In this document: piece after piece, positions 34,009-45,500 of the stretch
Layout: every line of letters begins with the position of its first letter
How positions within the stretch are numbered: position 1 is the stretch's first letter
NCBI GenBank assembly: GCA_036783645.1
Contig: DAIPWT010000011.1
Span: 1-64,000 of the forward strand
Origin: UBA4732 sp002404095
Lineage (GTDB): Bacteria; Planctomycetota; Planctomycetia; Gemmatales; Gemmataceae
DNA: 64,000 nt
Reading direction: 5' to 3'
Notes under the pieces: model-generated
The model's input: only the letters and a program-made list of their open reading frames with translations
Told to the model about the DNA's origin: nothing
Databases searched by the model: none
Program-made: the position numbers and the translations under genes

Positions 34009-35004
34009 ATGATCCACCTCCTGCTCGACCGGCAGCAGCCCAAAGACACCGACAGCGCATCATTGAGTATTCCGGGATCGAGGGCCGCGGAGATGCCATT
34101 TAAAGAAGGCGAGCCGCCGGCCCTGGAACTGCAAGTGACCAGTCCGGCAAACGTGCGAGACGCGGCGTATACCCTGATCGGAACCGTGCGGACGGAAGCC
34201 GATGCGAGTTGGCTGGAGGGCAGCTCGGTGCGCATTCGCTCGCTCATTACCGGGTTGACGGATGAGGCGTTTCTCGACGGCGGCGGTTCCTTCGCGCAGG
34301 ATTTGGAATTGCAACCGGAAACCGACAACTCCCTTGAACTCACCGTGTGCGATGGCGTAGGTCGTGAGGCGGCCCGCCTGGTAGTGACAATCCGTTGTCA
34401 GTCCGCCGGCCCGGCGCTCGGTCAGGGCGTATCGCAGAAGCAGACCGTCGCTCAGCCGTCGCTCGACCCGCCGTGGCCGCGATTCGCCCAGCTGGTGCGG
34501 CGATGTCTCGACCTTGCCGTCGAGGCGGCAACCGCGCTGGGACTCGCCCGCGAAGAATTGTTCGAGCATGTCCACGCCCAAGAGCGCTACGCCGAACAAG
34601 CATACGAGGAAAATAATCAGGTACTCTACCAGGAGTGCCGTGAGAACTTGGAAAAATACGTCGGCTATCTCGATCAGTTGAAGCGCGACGCTCTGCCGCG
34701 GCCGGCCGCGCCGCAACTTCCGCCGGAAGAGGAAGCGAAGGATTCTGTTGCGCGTTTTCGCGATTACTTGGCGACGGTCTGGAAGCAGGTACGCGCCAAG
34801 CAACGGATCGACCTGGAACCGCGCTTGACCGAGATCGCCGGGCAGGCGCGAGGTTTCACGCAACGGATGAAATCGGAGCCGACGGCCGTCGTCCGCGACG
34901 CGCGACGACTTGGCGCCGAGGTTCACAAAATCGAGGAGCAGCTTACGCAAGGCCGAAGGCAATCAACGGGCGGCGGCGCCGAGCTGCTTGAAGGATCGTC
35001 GTGA
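34009..35004 (+). CDS. Unknown protein, beta domain plus helical tail
   Basis: This protein of about 331 residues has a beta-rich N-terminal half (about 35-125, including PANVRDAAYTLIGTVRTEAD and DNSLELTVCDGVGREAARLVV), followed by a helical, charged half (about 155-320) with coiled-coil character. I recognise no catalytic motif. The start is uncertain: ATG 34009 lies after the terminator, while ATG 34093 would begin at MPFKEGEPPALEL. It is upstream of the large TPR gene on the same strand, separated by a palindromic repeat, and may serve in the same structure. Cytoplasmic, since no signal peptide is seen. Confidence 0.6.
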   Translation: MIHLLLDRQQPKDTDSASLSIPGSRAAEMPFKEGEPPALELQVTSPANVRDAAYTLIGTVRTEADASWLEGSSVRIRSLITGLTDEAFLDGGGSFAQDLELQPETDNSLELTVCDGVGREAARLVVTIRCQSAGPALGQGVSQKQTVAQPSLDPPWPRFAQLVRRCLDLAVEAATALGLAREELFEHVHAQERYAEQAYEENNQVLYQECRENLEKYVGYLDQLKRDALPRPAAPQLPPEEEAKDSVARFRDYLATVWKQVRAKQRIDLEPRLTEIAGQARGFTQRMKSEPTAVVRDARRLGAEVHKIEEQLTQGRRQSTGGGAELLEGSS

Positions 35005-35035
35005 TTGCGATACGCTGCGTGGGGCAAGTTAGCCC

Positions 35036-35165
35036 CTGGTTCCCACGCTCTGCGTGGGAACCCACGGGTGCGACGCTCTGCGTCGCGTCCGGCTCGGTTC
35101 AGCGGCTCCAGGGTTCGGGACGCAGAGCGTCCGGGCGGCGTTCCCACGCAGAGCGTGGGAACCAG
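35036..35165. repeat. Family B palindromic repeat, intergenic copy (130 bp)
   Basis: Outer arms ctggttcccacgctctgcgt (from 35036) and the reverse complement (ending 35165) enclose a second pair of arms around gacgctctgcgtc and gacgcagagcgtc. A closely related copy is inside the batD-like gene at 56828-56959 (132 bp). This copy ends 10 bp before the TPR start and so provides part of its ribosome-binding region (accaggaag). Confidence 0.9.
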
Positions 35166-35175
35166 GAAGAATGGC

Positions 35176-37899
35176 ATGTGGTCGATTTACGTTGCCGTCC
35201 CTAGCGCTCTCATCGTTGGCCTCGCCCTCCTGGCGGGGTTTTGGCTGCTTCTCGGCTCCGGCCCCGTCCGCTCGCGCGCCTTTAGCCGGGCGCAACGCGC
35301 ACTCGATCAAGGCGATTGGCAAGGCGCTTTGACGACCGCCGTGTCATTGCAAAACACCCGCCTACCACCTATTTGGCAAGAAAAACTCCGCAATCTCAAC
35401 GGCGAAGCGCGCCAGGCGGCGACGGACGCCGCCCTAAAAGACAAGCAATACGAAGCAGCCCTGGAACACAGCCTCAAGGCCGCGTCAGTGTTGGGCGGCC
35501 CGGAGGCCGACGCCCGCGCCCGCGTCGTGGACGCCATGCTGGCCGAGGCCCGGCGACAGTTCGCCGGCGGGGCCGACGGCACAGACGCCGTCCTCGAACT
35601 CACGGCGCGTATCGAGACCTTGCAGACGCCTTGCCCGGAAGCGGTGTTTTGGAGGGCGCTCTGCTACTACCGTCGCGGTGAGATCGACCAAACCCTCGCC
35701 GCGTTGACGACGGCCTTTGAGCAGGCGGGCAAGCAAGCCATCGACCCTGCATTCTATATCGGGGCGGTGCTGCACCGCGTCGGCCGGTCGCAGGAAGCCT
35801 TGCGCTATCTCGGCGAAGCCAACCGTATCGACGCCGGCTGTCCGTTCGTGACATGGCAGATGGGCGTGGCCCTAGTGGCGGCTAACGGCGACAGCGGCTT
35901 GGCTCTGCGCGCCCTGCAACGCGCCCTCGGATCGCGCGGACTGCCATTGTGGAGTCCGACTCCGCAACGGGCATGGGTCGAGGCGTTCCCCGAAGGTCGA
36001 TCCTACATCCGCCGCTTGGCGTCGAAACACCCTTTCGTTTGTCCGGTACTCGGCGGCGACCTGGGCGCGATCCTCCGCGAAGGGCAATTCGCCCTGGCGC
36101 AGGCGCATTATCGTCAGGGCGCGTTTCAGGAAGCGGCCGACCTATTCCACAAGCTGTTGCAGGAGACGGCCCCGACGCCGGCGCTGCTGCGCGGCGTCGG
36201 TTTGTCTCTCGCCCGGCAGCAACGCTACGATCAGGCGTACAAACACCTCCGCGCCGCCCTGGAACAGGAGCAGCCCAAAGACCCGTTCACGGCCGCGTAC
36301 CTCGCCCTGTGCGGCGCGATGGGCCGGCCGACGCAGCCGGAGGACAAGCCGAAGAACGTGGCCTGGGCCGTGCGGCTATTGTCGAAGTACGTGCAGACCG
36401 GCAACGCCGAGTGGGCCGGCGTGATGTCCACGGTCCACGCCGAGGCGCGGATGCTGCTGCCGTCGTTGCCCGCTGAGGACCAAACCCAGCTGTGCGACGT
36501 GCTGGCGGCGGTGGCCTCCGTCAATGCGCAGGCGGCTGCGGCCTATCATCAGCTTGCCGCCACCCATCCCGATGCGGTGAAGCCGATTCACGCATGGCTA
36601 TACGTTCGCGCGGCGACGCTGCACGACTTCCGCGGCGAGCACGACCTAAACCTGTTCGCCTTGGCTTTCCGCGAGGCAGCGCCGGCAAGAGAGTATTTCG
36701 CTCAACAAAAGTGGGATTTCGACGACGCCGAATATACCTATCTGAAGCGCAGTGCGGACGCGAATCCCGGCCGCTTCCCGGAGCCGCTTGGCGCCGATTA
36801 CCCGGCGAAAGGCGAGGAATTTCTGTTGGCCCGCTCGCACAGCGAGGAAGCGGCGGGGCGAAAAGATGCGGCCCTGGAGTGCATGGAGGTGTTGTTGCGC
36901 CTGGCGCCGCCGAGCCTTACGGGGCACGACCGGCTGGCCTGTCTGCACTACCATCGCGGCGACATGGACCGGGCGGCCGCGCTGCTGGCCGGCTGGCATC
37001 GCCTCAACCCGGTCGATCCGTGGCCGGTGATCCGTCAAGCGATCATCGAGCAACAGCGCGGCAACGCCCTGGCCCGCGCCGAAGCCATCGACCAAGCACT
37101 AGGTTTGACGCAAGGCCGGCAACGCGCCGCTGTCGCCTTCCTAGGCGCTCGATTAGCGATCAAAGAGGGGTTCAGCCGTGAAAAGGCGGTGCAGGACGCA
37201 GCGCCAGACCCCGAGGCGCTGGCGCATGCCGTGAAGCTATTGCAGGAGTGCCTGAGCCACGACCCGAACAATCTGGACGCCCTATGGTGTTTGGCGGCGG
37301 TGCGGTCGGCGACCGGCGACCGGGAAGGACTGGCCGCACAGGCCTATGGGATGGATCGGCCGGAGGTGAAGGACGCGCGGTTCCACTACCTCGGCGCCGT
37401 CTGCTGCCTGGCGGCGCGCGATTACTCCAAGGCGCTTGAGCTTGGCGAACGCGCCGCGATCAGCGATGCCGCGCTGACAGCGGAGAGTCATTACGTCATG
37501 GCTTGGGCGCACGTGCATTTGAACAACGACGACGCGGCCCGGCAATCGCTACAGAAAGCGGCGGCCGCAGTTAACAGTCCGTCGGCGCCGTATGCGAAGG
37601 CGCTGCTTGGCCGGCAGGCGTTCGACCGCGCCGCTTATGATGAAGCGATCCGCTGCTGGAATCAGATCGACCCGGCTCGCCGGGCGGAGTTCAAACTGGA
37701 CGAGCCGTTACGACAGACGGTATTGCTGGCGGGGCTAACGGCGTTTGAGAAGGGGCGATACGAGCTGGCGGCGGAGCGCATCCGCGAGGCGGGGCGGCTG
37801 GGCTTGCGCGACTGGCGACTTGGCCCGCTGCTGACGCTGGCGCTGGTGAAGGCGGGGCAACGCTTGCTGTTCGACGCCAGCATCAAAGGCGTAAAATAG
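35176..37899 (+). CDS. Membrane-anchored TPR-repeat protein
   Basis: This 907-residue protein has one N-terminal transmembrane helix (VPSALIVGLALLAGFWLLLG, about 8-27), then a long array of tetratricopeptide repeats over the remaining sequence (e.g. FQEAADLFHKLLQE, RYDQAYKHLRAALEQ, YSKALELGERAA, YELAAERIREAGRLG). It is probably a scaffold for protein complexes at the cytoplasmic membrane. AGGAAG lies about 8 nt before ATG 35176; the longer frame starting at 35005 would translate the palindromic repeat and is rejected. No enzymatic domain is visible. Confidence 0.85.
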   Translation: MWSIYVAVPSALIVGLALLAGFWLLLGSGPVRSRAFSRAQRALDQGDWQGALTTAVSLQNTRLPPIWQEKLRNLNGEARQAATDAALKDKQYEAALEHSLKAASVLGGPEADARARVVDAMLAEARRQFAGGADGTDAVLELTARIETLQTPCPEAVFWRALCYYRRGEIDQTLAALTTAFEQAGKQAIDPAFYIGAVLHRVGRSQEALRYLGEANRIDAGCPFVTWQMGVALVAANGDSGLALRALQRALGSRGLPLWSPTPQRAWVEAFPEGRSYIRRLASKHPFVCPVLGGDLGAILREGQFALAQAHYRQGAFQEAADLFHKLLQETAPTPALLRGVGLSLARQQRYDQAYKHLRAALEQEQPKDPFTAAYLALCGAMGRPTQPEDKPKNVAWAVRLLSKYVQTGNAEWAGVMSTVHAEARMLLPSLPAEDQTQLCDVLAAVASVNAQAAAAYHQLAATHPDAVKPIHAWLYVRAATLHDFRGEHDLNLFALAFREAAPAREYFAQQKWDFDDAEYTYLKRSADANPGRFPEPLGADYPAKGEEFLLARSHSEEAAGRKDAALECMEVLLRLAPPSLTGHDRLACLHYHRGDMDRAAALLAGWHRLNPVDPWPVIRQAIIEQQRGNALARAEAIDQALGLTQGRQRAAVAFLGARLAIKEGFSREKAVQDAAPDPEALAHAVKLLQECLSHDPNNLDALWCLAAVRSATGDREGLAAQAYGMDRPEVKDARFHYLGAVCCLAARDYSKALELGERAAISDAALTAESHYVMAWAHVHLNNDDAARQSLQKAAAAVNSPSAPYAKALLGRQAFDRAAYDEAIRCWNQIDPARRAEFKLDEPLRQTVLLAGLTAFEKGRYELAAERIREAGRLGLRDWRLGPLLTLALVKAGQRLLFDASIKGVK

Positions 37900-37912
37900 A
37901 AGGCAAGAGGCG

Positions 37913-38050
37913 ATGGCTCCGACTAGGAAAAACCTGGGGATCGACCGGCTCAGCTCGGAGCAGCGAGTTGCCCTGGCTTTGGAGATCTGGGAACGGTTGG
38001 GAGACGCCCATGGAGAGTTAGGACGCGGCGTCCGTAGCCATCCCATTTAA
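37913..38050 (+). pseudogene. 5' remnant of an addiction-module antitoxin
   Basis: ATG 37913 opens MAPTRKNLGIDRLSSEQRVALALEIWERLGD, the characteristic N-terminus of addiction-module antitoxins (LSxxERxALxxEIWxSL). Homology ends after about 33 residues, the frame closes at 38050, and no toxin follows. The end overlaps the 3' end of the minus-strand acyltransferase-like gene. It is a fragment, probably left by a deletion or by insertion of the neighbouring DNA. Confidence 0.65.
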
Positions 38051-38785
38051 CTCCACCAAAATAACCCCTTTCAGCGCTTCCTCCATGTCCGCCAGCGCCC
38101 GCGCCGCCGTGCCGCCGTCGAGGACGCGGTGGTCATACGTCAGGCGCACGCCCACCGAGCCGTCCGCCGAAACAACGCCGTAATTCAGGGCCGTCGTCAG
38201 TGGCGTCAGCAGGTCCAGACCCGACGCCCCCAAACCCGCCGTCACGCTCACGCCGAACGTGCCCAGGTGTCTCGCGCGACGGCGGCCTGAAGTATACAGG
38301 CCGAACCGCCACACGAATCGGCGCAGCGGCCAAGGCAACCGGCTTGTTTGCAGGATGCGCCGAAACAGCGCGATGCTTTCAATCGGCTCTGTTTTGCAGC
38401 GATCTAGATGCGTTTCGATGGCCGCGAGGGTTTGTTCGTGAGGGTTTCGGACATGGGTGAAGAAGACGGCGTCTTCATCGCCGTAGCGGCGTTCGACGGC
38501 AACGCTGGCGATGCTGATGGGGTGTTCGTAGAGGTGCGGCCACGGCCACGGCATATAGGCTTGGCGCAGCGGCGGCCGTTGCGCCGCCACGAGTGAGAAG
38601 GCCTTGACAAACAGCGCGCACCAGCCGGGTCGCGGCGGAGTCCGCTGGCGCGCCTCGACGACGGCCGCCAACCGCATGGTGCGCTGCATTGTCGTCAGCG
38701 GCGCCAGCTTGCTGAAGTACACCAGATCGCTGATAAACCGGCGCGGCAAAGACAGCGGTATCCAACGGCCAGATGGTTGGGCCAT
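38018..38785 (-). CDS. 2-oxoacid-dehydrogenase E2-like acyltransferase domain protein
   Basis: This 255-residue protein lacks lipoyl and peripheral-subunit-binding domains but has the catalytic-domain signature VRLTYDHRVLDGGTAARALADMEEAL (HxxxDG, near residue 225), and GTFGVSVTAGLG upstream. It therefore resembles the chloramphenicol-acetyltransferase/E2 fold used alone. ATG 38785 has AAGGAA 8 nt upstream. Its function is unclear, since stand-alone E2-like domains can act in acyl transfer outside the classical complexes. No E1 or E3 gene is nearby. Confidence 0.75.
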   Translation of the reverse strand: MAQPSGRWIPLSLPRRFISDLVYFSKLAPLTTMQRTMRLAAVVEARQRTPPRPGWCALFVKAFSLVAAQRPPLRQAYMPWPWPHLYEHPISIASVAVERRYGDEDAVFFTHVRNPHEQTLAAIETHLDRCKTEPIESIALFRRILQTSRLPWPLRRFVWRFGLYTSGRRRARHLGTFGVSVTAGLGASGLDLLTPLTTALNYGVVSADGSVGVRLTYDHRVLDGGTAARALADMEEALKGVILVELNGMATDAAS

Positions 38786-39010
38786 CTTGTTCCTTTGCTT
38801 TCGTTCGAGGGCTTGTATTCCAAGCTGTAGCGGCCGGCTATTTTGCTTCAAACGGCCCATGAAACGCAAGCTCGTTTCCGGCCGTCAGTCGCGCTGGGGA
38901 GGCAGGATATGGCCCAGGCGGCGCAGCGCTTTTCGGACGGCCGCGCTCGCCCCCGTCGCGGTTTGGAAATACCGTTTGCACACGATTCCTTCCTAGACCA
39001 CCCGCGGCAA
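38786..39010. other. Intergenic region, nothing recognised
   Basis: The stretch between the acyltransferase-like gene and the ankyrin gene shows no conserved reading frame, hairpin or RNA signature that I can support. Confidence 0.4.
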
Positions 39011-39526
39011 TTAACCTTCGCTCTTGCTGATTCCATGCTTTTTCAGGACGGCAAGAATCGCTTCACGCTTTGTTCCGGGCGTCGGCAGAACGCTGAACAG
39101 GGTCTCGTCTAACTCGGTGCGGTAATGAGGATCGGCTCCGGCCTGGAGCAATGCGTCCACGATGGATGCGCTGCCAGAACCGACGGCACAATGGAGGACA
39201 TTATCCATCGTTTCGGACTGCGCGTTCGGATTAGCGCTAAAGCGGAGTAGTATACGCACCATCTCTTCGTGGCCAAGTTGTGCGGCATGGAGCAACGGCG
39301 TATCACCGAATTCATCCTTGGTATTCACGTCCGCCCCCGCCTGGGCGAGGAAGCGGACTCCTTCCGTGTAGTTTTCGATTGCCAGATAGTGTAGTGCGGT
39401 TTCACCAAGGCCGCGGCGAGCCTGGAGGAGTTCCGGGCATCTCTTAAGCAGCCGACGTGCTTTTGGTTGGTCCTGCACGGCGGCGGCCATAAGTTCATTA
39501 AGCAGATCTTTTTCGTTCTTTCGCAT
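39011..39526 (-). CDS. Ankyrin-repeat protein
   Basis: This 171-residue protein consists of about four ankyrin repeats (GETALHYLAIENYTEGVRFLAQAGADVNTK, GDTPLLHAAQLGHEEMVRILL, NVLHCAVGSGSASIVDALLQAGADPHYR). It is soluble and small, a likely protein-interaction adaptor. ATG 39526 follows a GGGAAAGG sequence about 8 nt upstream. It lies just downstream of the large glucan synthase gene on the same strand (38 bp), so co-transcription is possible but the functions need not be related. It is unlike the ankyrin protein at 9721. Confidence 0.85.
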   Translation of the reverse strand: MRKNEKDLLNELMAAAVQDQPKARRLLKRCPELLQARRGLGETALHYLAIENYTEGVRFLAQAGADVNTKDEFGDTPLLHAAQLGHEEMVRILLRFSANPNAQSETMDNVLHCAVGSGSASIVDALLQAGADPHYRTELDETLFSVLPTPGTKREAILAVLKKHGISKSEG

Positions 39527-39564
39527 CGGACGGCCTTTCCCAAGACGCTCTCGCCGACCTGGAC

Positions 39565-42500
39565 TTACCCCAGCACTACACGCACATCGCGCCGCCTGCC
39601 GTCGTCGGCCAGCTCAATGACGCCGCCCGGCGCCGCGACCCCATCCACCGTGACGCTTCGCACGGCGCCGCTCCCCCCCGGCGTGTTCTCGATCAGGATT
39701 TGATACGTTGCCGATTTGTATTTATAGGTTATCTCGTAACTCGGCCAATTTGCCGGTACGCACGGCGCCAACGTCAGCTTGTTGCCGCGCAGGTGGAAAC
39801 CCAAGATGTCTTCTAAGGCGATGCGGTACAGCCAGCTCGCCGAGCCGGTGTACCACGTCCAGCCGCCGCGCCCAGTGAGGGGCGGCTCACCGTATACGTC
39901 GCCGGCCAGCACATAGGGTTCCGTCTTATATCGGCTTACCTTGTCGCGCGCGTCGCCGTGATGAATCGGGTTGAGCAGGTCAAACAATTCCATCGCGCGC
40001 TCGCGTTGTCCCAGCAGAGCCGACGCTTGGACGAGCCAGGCCACGCCATGAGTGTATTGGCCGCCGTTCTCGCGGATGCCGGGTACATACCCCTTAATGT
40101 ATCCGGGATCGAGCTTTCCCTTGTCGAACGGCGGCGTGAACAGCAGGATCAGTCCGTCCGCCTGACGCACCAACATTTCATCCGCCGATGCGACCGCTTG
40201 CCGCGCTCGCTCCAACGATTGTTGGCCACTCGCTCCGCGAGTGGCTTCCCCACCCGACTCGCGGTGCGAGTCGGCAACGTTCGATTGTTGGCCACTCGCT
40301 CCGCGAGTGGCTTCCCCACCCGACTCGCGGTGCGAGNNNNNNNNNNNNNNNNNNNNNNNNNNNNNNNNNNNNNNNNNNNNNNNNNNNNNNNNNNNNNNNN
40401 NNNNNNNNNNNNNNNNNNNNNNNNNNNNNNNNNNNNTCGGCAACGTTCAAATGGCTTTGCGACCCGACTCGCGGAGCGAGTCGGCCACTCTCCGCGCCGG
40501 CGATCACAGCCCACGATTGAGCGATACCGTCGATCCGGCATTCCTCATTTTCCGCCGAGCCGAGCGGTGTGCCGTCGTCGAAGTAGGCGCGGCGATACCA
40601 ACGGCCGTCCCAGGCGTGTTCCTCCAGCGCGGCCCGCAGTCGCTCCGCCTCTTCACGCCAACGCACCGCGCGCGCGGGATCGCCGCGCGCCTCCGCCCAG
40701 TCCGCCCACGGCCGCAGGACCGTCAGCAGGAACCAGCCGTTCCAGACGCTTTCGCCGCGGCCGCCCACGCCGACGCGGTTCATGCCGTCGTTCCAATCGC
40801 CGGTGCCCATCAGCGGCAGTCCGTGCGGGCCGAACGTCAATCCGTGTTCCACAGCGCGAACGCAATGCTCATACACCGTCCCGGTTTCGGCCGACACGTC
40901 CGGTGTGCGATAATCTTCCTCTTGATCGGGGCGTAAGACCGGCGCCTGAAGGAATGGCACCCGCTCTTCGAGGACGGCCGCGTCGCCAGTGACGGCGACG
41001 TAATGGGCGACGGCGAACGGCAGCCACAGATAGTCGTCGGAACACCGTGTGCGAACGCCGGCCCCGCGCGGCGGGTGCCACCAGTGCTGCACGTCGCCTT
41101 CAAGGAATTGGCGCGACGCCGCGCGTAGGATTTGCGCGCGCGTCTCTTCCGGGGCGGCGTACACCAACGCCAGCACGTCTTGAAGCTGGTCGCGGAAGCC
41201 GTAGGCGCCGCCGGATTGGTAGAACGCCGAGCGGCCCCAGACGCGGCAGCTCAGCACCTGATAAGGCAGCCAGCGGTTCAGCAGCAGATCCAAGGCCGGA
41301 TTCGGCGTTTGCACTTGCACCGTGTTGAGTATGCCTTCCCACCGATCTTGTATTTCCCTAAATGCGGCCCTCGGTCGTCCAGGCTTGCGATATTGGCTTA
41401 CGAGTCGTCGCGCTTCTTCAACATTCGCAGCTTCGCCGAGCAGGAAAACGATTTCCTTCTCCTCGCCCGGTTGAAGGTCGAAGAACGTTTGCAGGGCGGC
41501 GCAAGGGTCGATCCCCGCGCCGACGCCGCCGCTCCACGCCGCGCGTTCCAACGCGGCCGGCGCGGCGAGCGAGCCGTTGCGTCCGAGAAACTCCGTGCGG
41601 TCGCAGGTCCATGTTCGCGGCCGGGCGTTGACATCCACGAAAGCGATGGCCGTCGGAAAGTCCGCGTTGAAGCGATTGCGCGCCAGCAGGGCGCCGGTGT
41701 CCGGATCGACCTCGGTGACGACGCGCATGGGCGATTGGTCGCGGACTGTGCCAAGTACCCATTCCGCGAAGAAGGCGGCGGACAGGCGGCGCGGCTGACG
41801 GCCGACGTTGCGCACTGTAAGACACATGAGCTTGATCGGGTCGGCCGGCGGCACAAACAGCAGAAGCTCATGGTCGAGGCCGTGGCCGGAATGCGTGAAA
41901 ACCGTGTATCCCTGTCCGTGATGGGCGGTATAAGCGGCCGGCCCATGCGGCGCCAAGGCGGTCGGCGTCCAGACTTCGCCGGTCGCGTCGTCGCGCAGGT
42001 AGACGACCTCGCCGGGTGGGTCGGTGGTCGAATCGTTGCTCCACGGCGTCAGGCGGTTGAGCTGGCTGTTGTTGCCGGCCCAGGTATAGCCGCCGGCCCG
42101 CTCGGTGACGAGGAAGCCGAACGACGGATTGGCGATGACGTTGCTCCACGGCGCCGGGGGAAACTCCGGCAGCGGTGAGGCGTTGCCGCGCGACACCGCG
42201 TTCTTCCGCGCGACGGGCGCCATGCGGATGGCGTACTCGCGGCCGTCGGATGTGAATCCGCCTAACCCGTTGTCGAAAAGCAGGTCTCTCGCCGCGAGGT
42301 CGGAGGTACCGCCCAGATGATCGGTTCGCGGGCCGACGTCGGCGGGGCGTCGCCGGGGCGGCCGGGGCGGCCGCGGCGCCGGGCCGGCGGCGCGCTCCAG
42401 CCGGTCCATTTGCGTCGCCAGCGAGCCGCGGTCGCCTGCCAGCACACAGCGCGCCGCCGCCTGGAACAAGATGCGATCTTCGTGGGAAATATGCGTCGCC

Positions 42501-45500
42501 TTGCGCACGAAGACGCCGCCCGGCTTATCCACCTGGCCGCGGTCTTCGCTGGCCCGGACTAGACCCTGTAACTGATTTTGCAGATCGTCGAAGTAGCCGG
42601 ATTGGTCTTCGTTCAGGATCACGAGATCGGCTTCCAATCCCTTGTGGCGCCAATAATTGTGGGCAGCGAGCATTTGCTGCGCCAGTGCGAGATGGGCGGC
42701 CGCGCTGACGCGCACTAGGACGATCGGGTTGTCGCCGGAGATGCCGTATCGCCATAGCGCCGGCTGTCCCTGTTCGTTGGCCTTCAGTACGTCCTGCGGG
42801 GCGCGCATGGCGGGGCCGGCGTAAATGACGTGGGCGGCCAATCGCTGACATAGGTGGGCCTCCTGTGCGGACATATGAAGTTGGCGAAGCTCCACTTGAC
42901 TGTGCGCCCAAGCCAGCTCGAAGGCGCGCGTGGCGCCGAGCATGTCGTGATACCGATCGGCCAATGCCATTACTTCTTCGCGCGTATCCCCCGCGGCCGT
43001 GGTGAACGCGACCATCACCGAAGTCTCTCCCTCGACGCGCACCCGGCAGCGCAGGCTGAAAATGGGGTCGAGCACGGCGCCGGTCGTCCCCGACAGGGCG
43101 GCGCCGGGGTCCAGCGCGGCCGGGGCGGCCGTGGTGCGTCCGCGGCCGAGAAAACGGACGCGATCCGTCTCAAATTGTAGGGCGCCCACGAGCGGCCCGT
43201 CCACGGCGAGGACGTGAACGCCCCAAATGGGCCGCTGGTCGTGGGCGCGCGGCCGACGACGACACAATAAGGCGGCGCCGCCAAGCGCTACTTCCGTCTC
43301 CAGAAAGAGCTTGTTAAAGGCCGGGTGCGCCATGTCGGCGGCGTGCGGGCTGAGTACCACTTCGAGGTAGCTGGTCAGCTCCAATTCGTGCGGCCGCGAG
43401 TCATGGTTGGTCAGCGTCAGCCGGCGTACCTCGGCGTGGCTCTCCGGGGACGCCGTGACTTCCAGATGCGTCTCGATCGCGCCGTCCACGCGGCGAAACT
43501 CCGCCTTGTCGGTAGAGTAGACGACCTCGAAATCGTCGGCGTCGCGGCAAACGGGCTGGTGTCCGGCCGACCAGACAATACCCGTATGGAGGTCGCGTAT
43601 GTAGCAGAATTGGCCCCAATCGTCGCGGGTACGGTCCTCGCGCCAGCGGCTCACGTCCAGGCCGCGCCAGGTAGCGCGGCTGCCGCCGGCGTTGGTGACC
43701 ATGACCGTGTATTGGCCGCTGGACAGCAGATGGGTGCGCGGCTGGACGGTGTACGGCGTGGTGATGCGCCGGCTCATCGGATGATGGGTGTCGCTCGCCG
43801 CGGGCCGCACCGTCGTTTCGTCGCCGTGCGGTTGCACAAGCGGCGCCTCCGGCGCCATGCACTCTTGCAAGAGAAGCTCGGCCGCGCGCACCATTGGCTC
43901 GGCGCGGAAACGCCGCGGCATCGGGTCGCGCAACAGACAATTGACGAGGGCCGTCAACGCCATGCCCTGGTGATGGGCCATGAAGCACTTCACCACGACG
44001 CAACGCTGTTTCGGTTGTAGGCGCTCGCGCGTGTAATCGATGGACTCATAGAAACCGTAAGCGCCTTCCGCCCCCTCCGCCGCCAGACGTTGGAAATTAC
44101 GGATCGCCAAACGCGGTTGAATCATCACGGCCATGACGGCGGCGTAAGGCGCGACGACGAGGTCTTTGGCCAACCCACGCTTTAAGCCAAGGCCGGGCAC
44201 GCCGAACGCCTGGTACTGGTAGTTCAGATCGGCGTCCACCACACTGAACGCCGATTCTGAGACGCCCCAGGGTGTACCACACTGGCGGCCGTACTCGATC
44301 TGTCGCGCCACGGCCCCGCGTCGGCTTTCGTCCAACAACGTCTCCGGCAGGCCCGGCAACATCAGCCGCGGCATCAGGTACTCGAACATCGTGCCGCCCC
44401 ACGACAATAGCGTGATGCGGCCGGCGGCGCGAGTCAGGGGACGGCCAAGCTGAAACCAATGTTTCTTGGGCACGTCGCCGCGCGCCACGGCCAAGAAGCT
44501 TGTCAGGCACGATTCGGATGCCAAAAGGTCGTAATGAGAGCTGTCGAGCTTGCCTTGCGATAGGTTGTAACCCACCGCGAACAGATGGCGATCCTCGCTA
44601 TAGAGGATCTTAAAATCCATTTCGTTGGCGAAGGTTTCGGCCCTCTCGGCAAGGGAACGCCAGCGCATGTGCAGGTCGGAAGCGGTCGAATCGCCGACCG
44701 CCTCGGCCACGCGGGTCAATCGGCTTCGTCCCTCGGCGTCCGGCCATACTTCCGCCAGAGCGGCAAGGTCCGTCCGCAGCGATTCCGCCCGCGCAAGCAA
44801 AGTGGTGACGCTGAGAGGCTGGGTTAGCAGCCTGCGCAGACCCTGCCAATTGGCGGCGACCGGATCGTCTTTGCCGTTCATCTGCGGGACGATGCTCGCC
44901 GGCACTTCGCGGAGCAATTCCAGCCATGGCGCCAATCCCGCCAGCTCCTCCCGGCGTTCGCGCACGAGGGAGGCGAACCTTTCTACCCAGCGTTGCAACT
45001 CCGCAGGCGCTTCGCCGACCTCCTTGGCGAATTTCTCGGCTTGTTCCGTCAGCCCGGCGGCCTCCCCGTCCAGGCGGCGAAGCCAGTCGTCCCACGCAAG
45101 GAGGTCGGCCGGCGATTCGCCCAGCAGCGAGCGGACCTGCTGAATCCGCCCCGCCAGCGCCGCGAGGCTGTCCGCGGACTCGGCCGCGGGTTCCAGAGAC
45201 TGCAACGCTTCCGTCGCCAGTTCCAGGACGTCTTCAAACCCGTCGCGGATCGCCGAATTGGGGATAAGCTCGGCCGCCTTTTCGCGCAGACCCTGTTTGA
45301 GCGTCACGAAGCAGCCGAGCAGATTACCGCTGTCCACCGTCGAAAGATAAATCGGCGGCAGCGCCTTTAACGTCGTTGTCTCGTACCAGTTGTAAAAGTG
45401 GCCGTGCGCGCGCTCCAGCCGGTCGAACGTGGCGAACGTCTTTTCCAGCAGCCCGAGCAACGCCGGGAAACTTAAGTAGCCGAAGTCGTGCCCGGCCAGA

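Noticed and set aside
35005..35175. N-terminal extension of the TPR protein beginning MRYAAWGKLAPG
   Set aside because: It is translation of the family B palindrome; ATG 35176 has a good ribosome-binding site and starts the membrane anchor.
40220..40490. Possible CRISPR array because of regularly repeated palindromic units
   Set aside because: The units are tandem without unique spacers, lie in a coding region and no cas genes are nearby.
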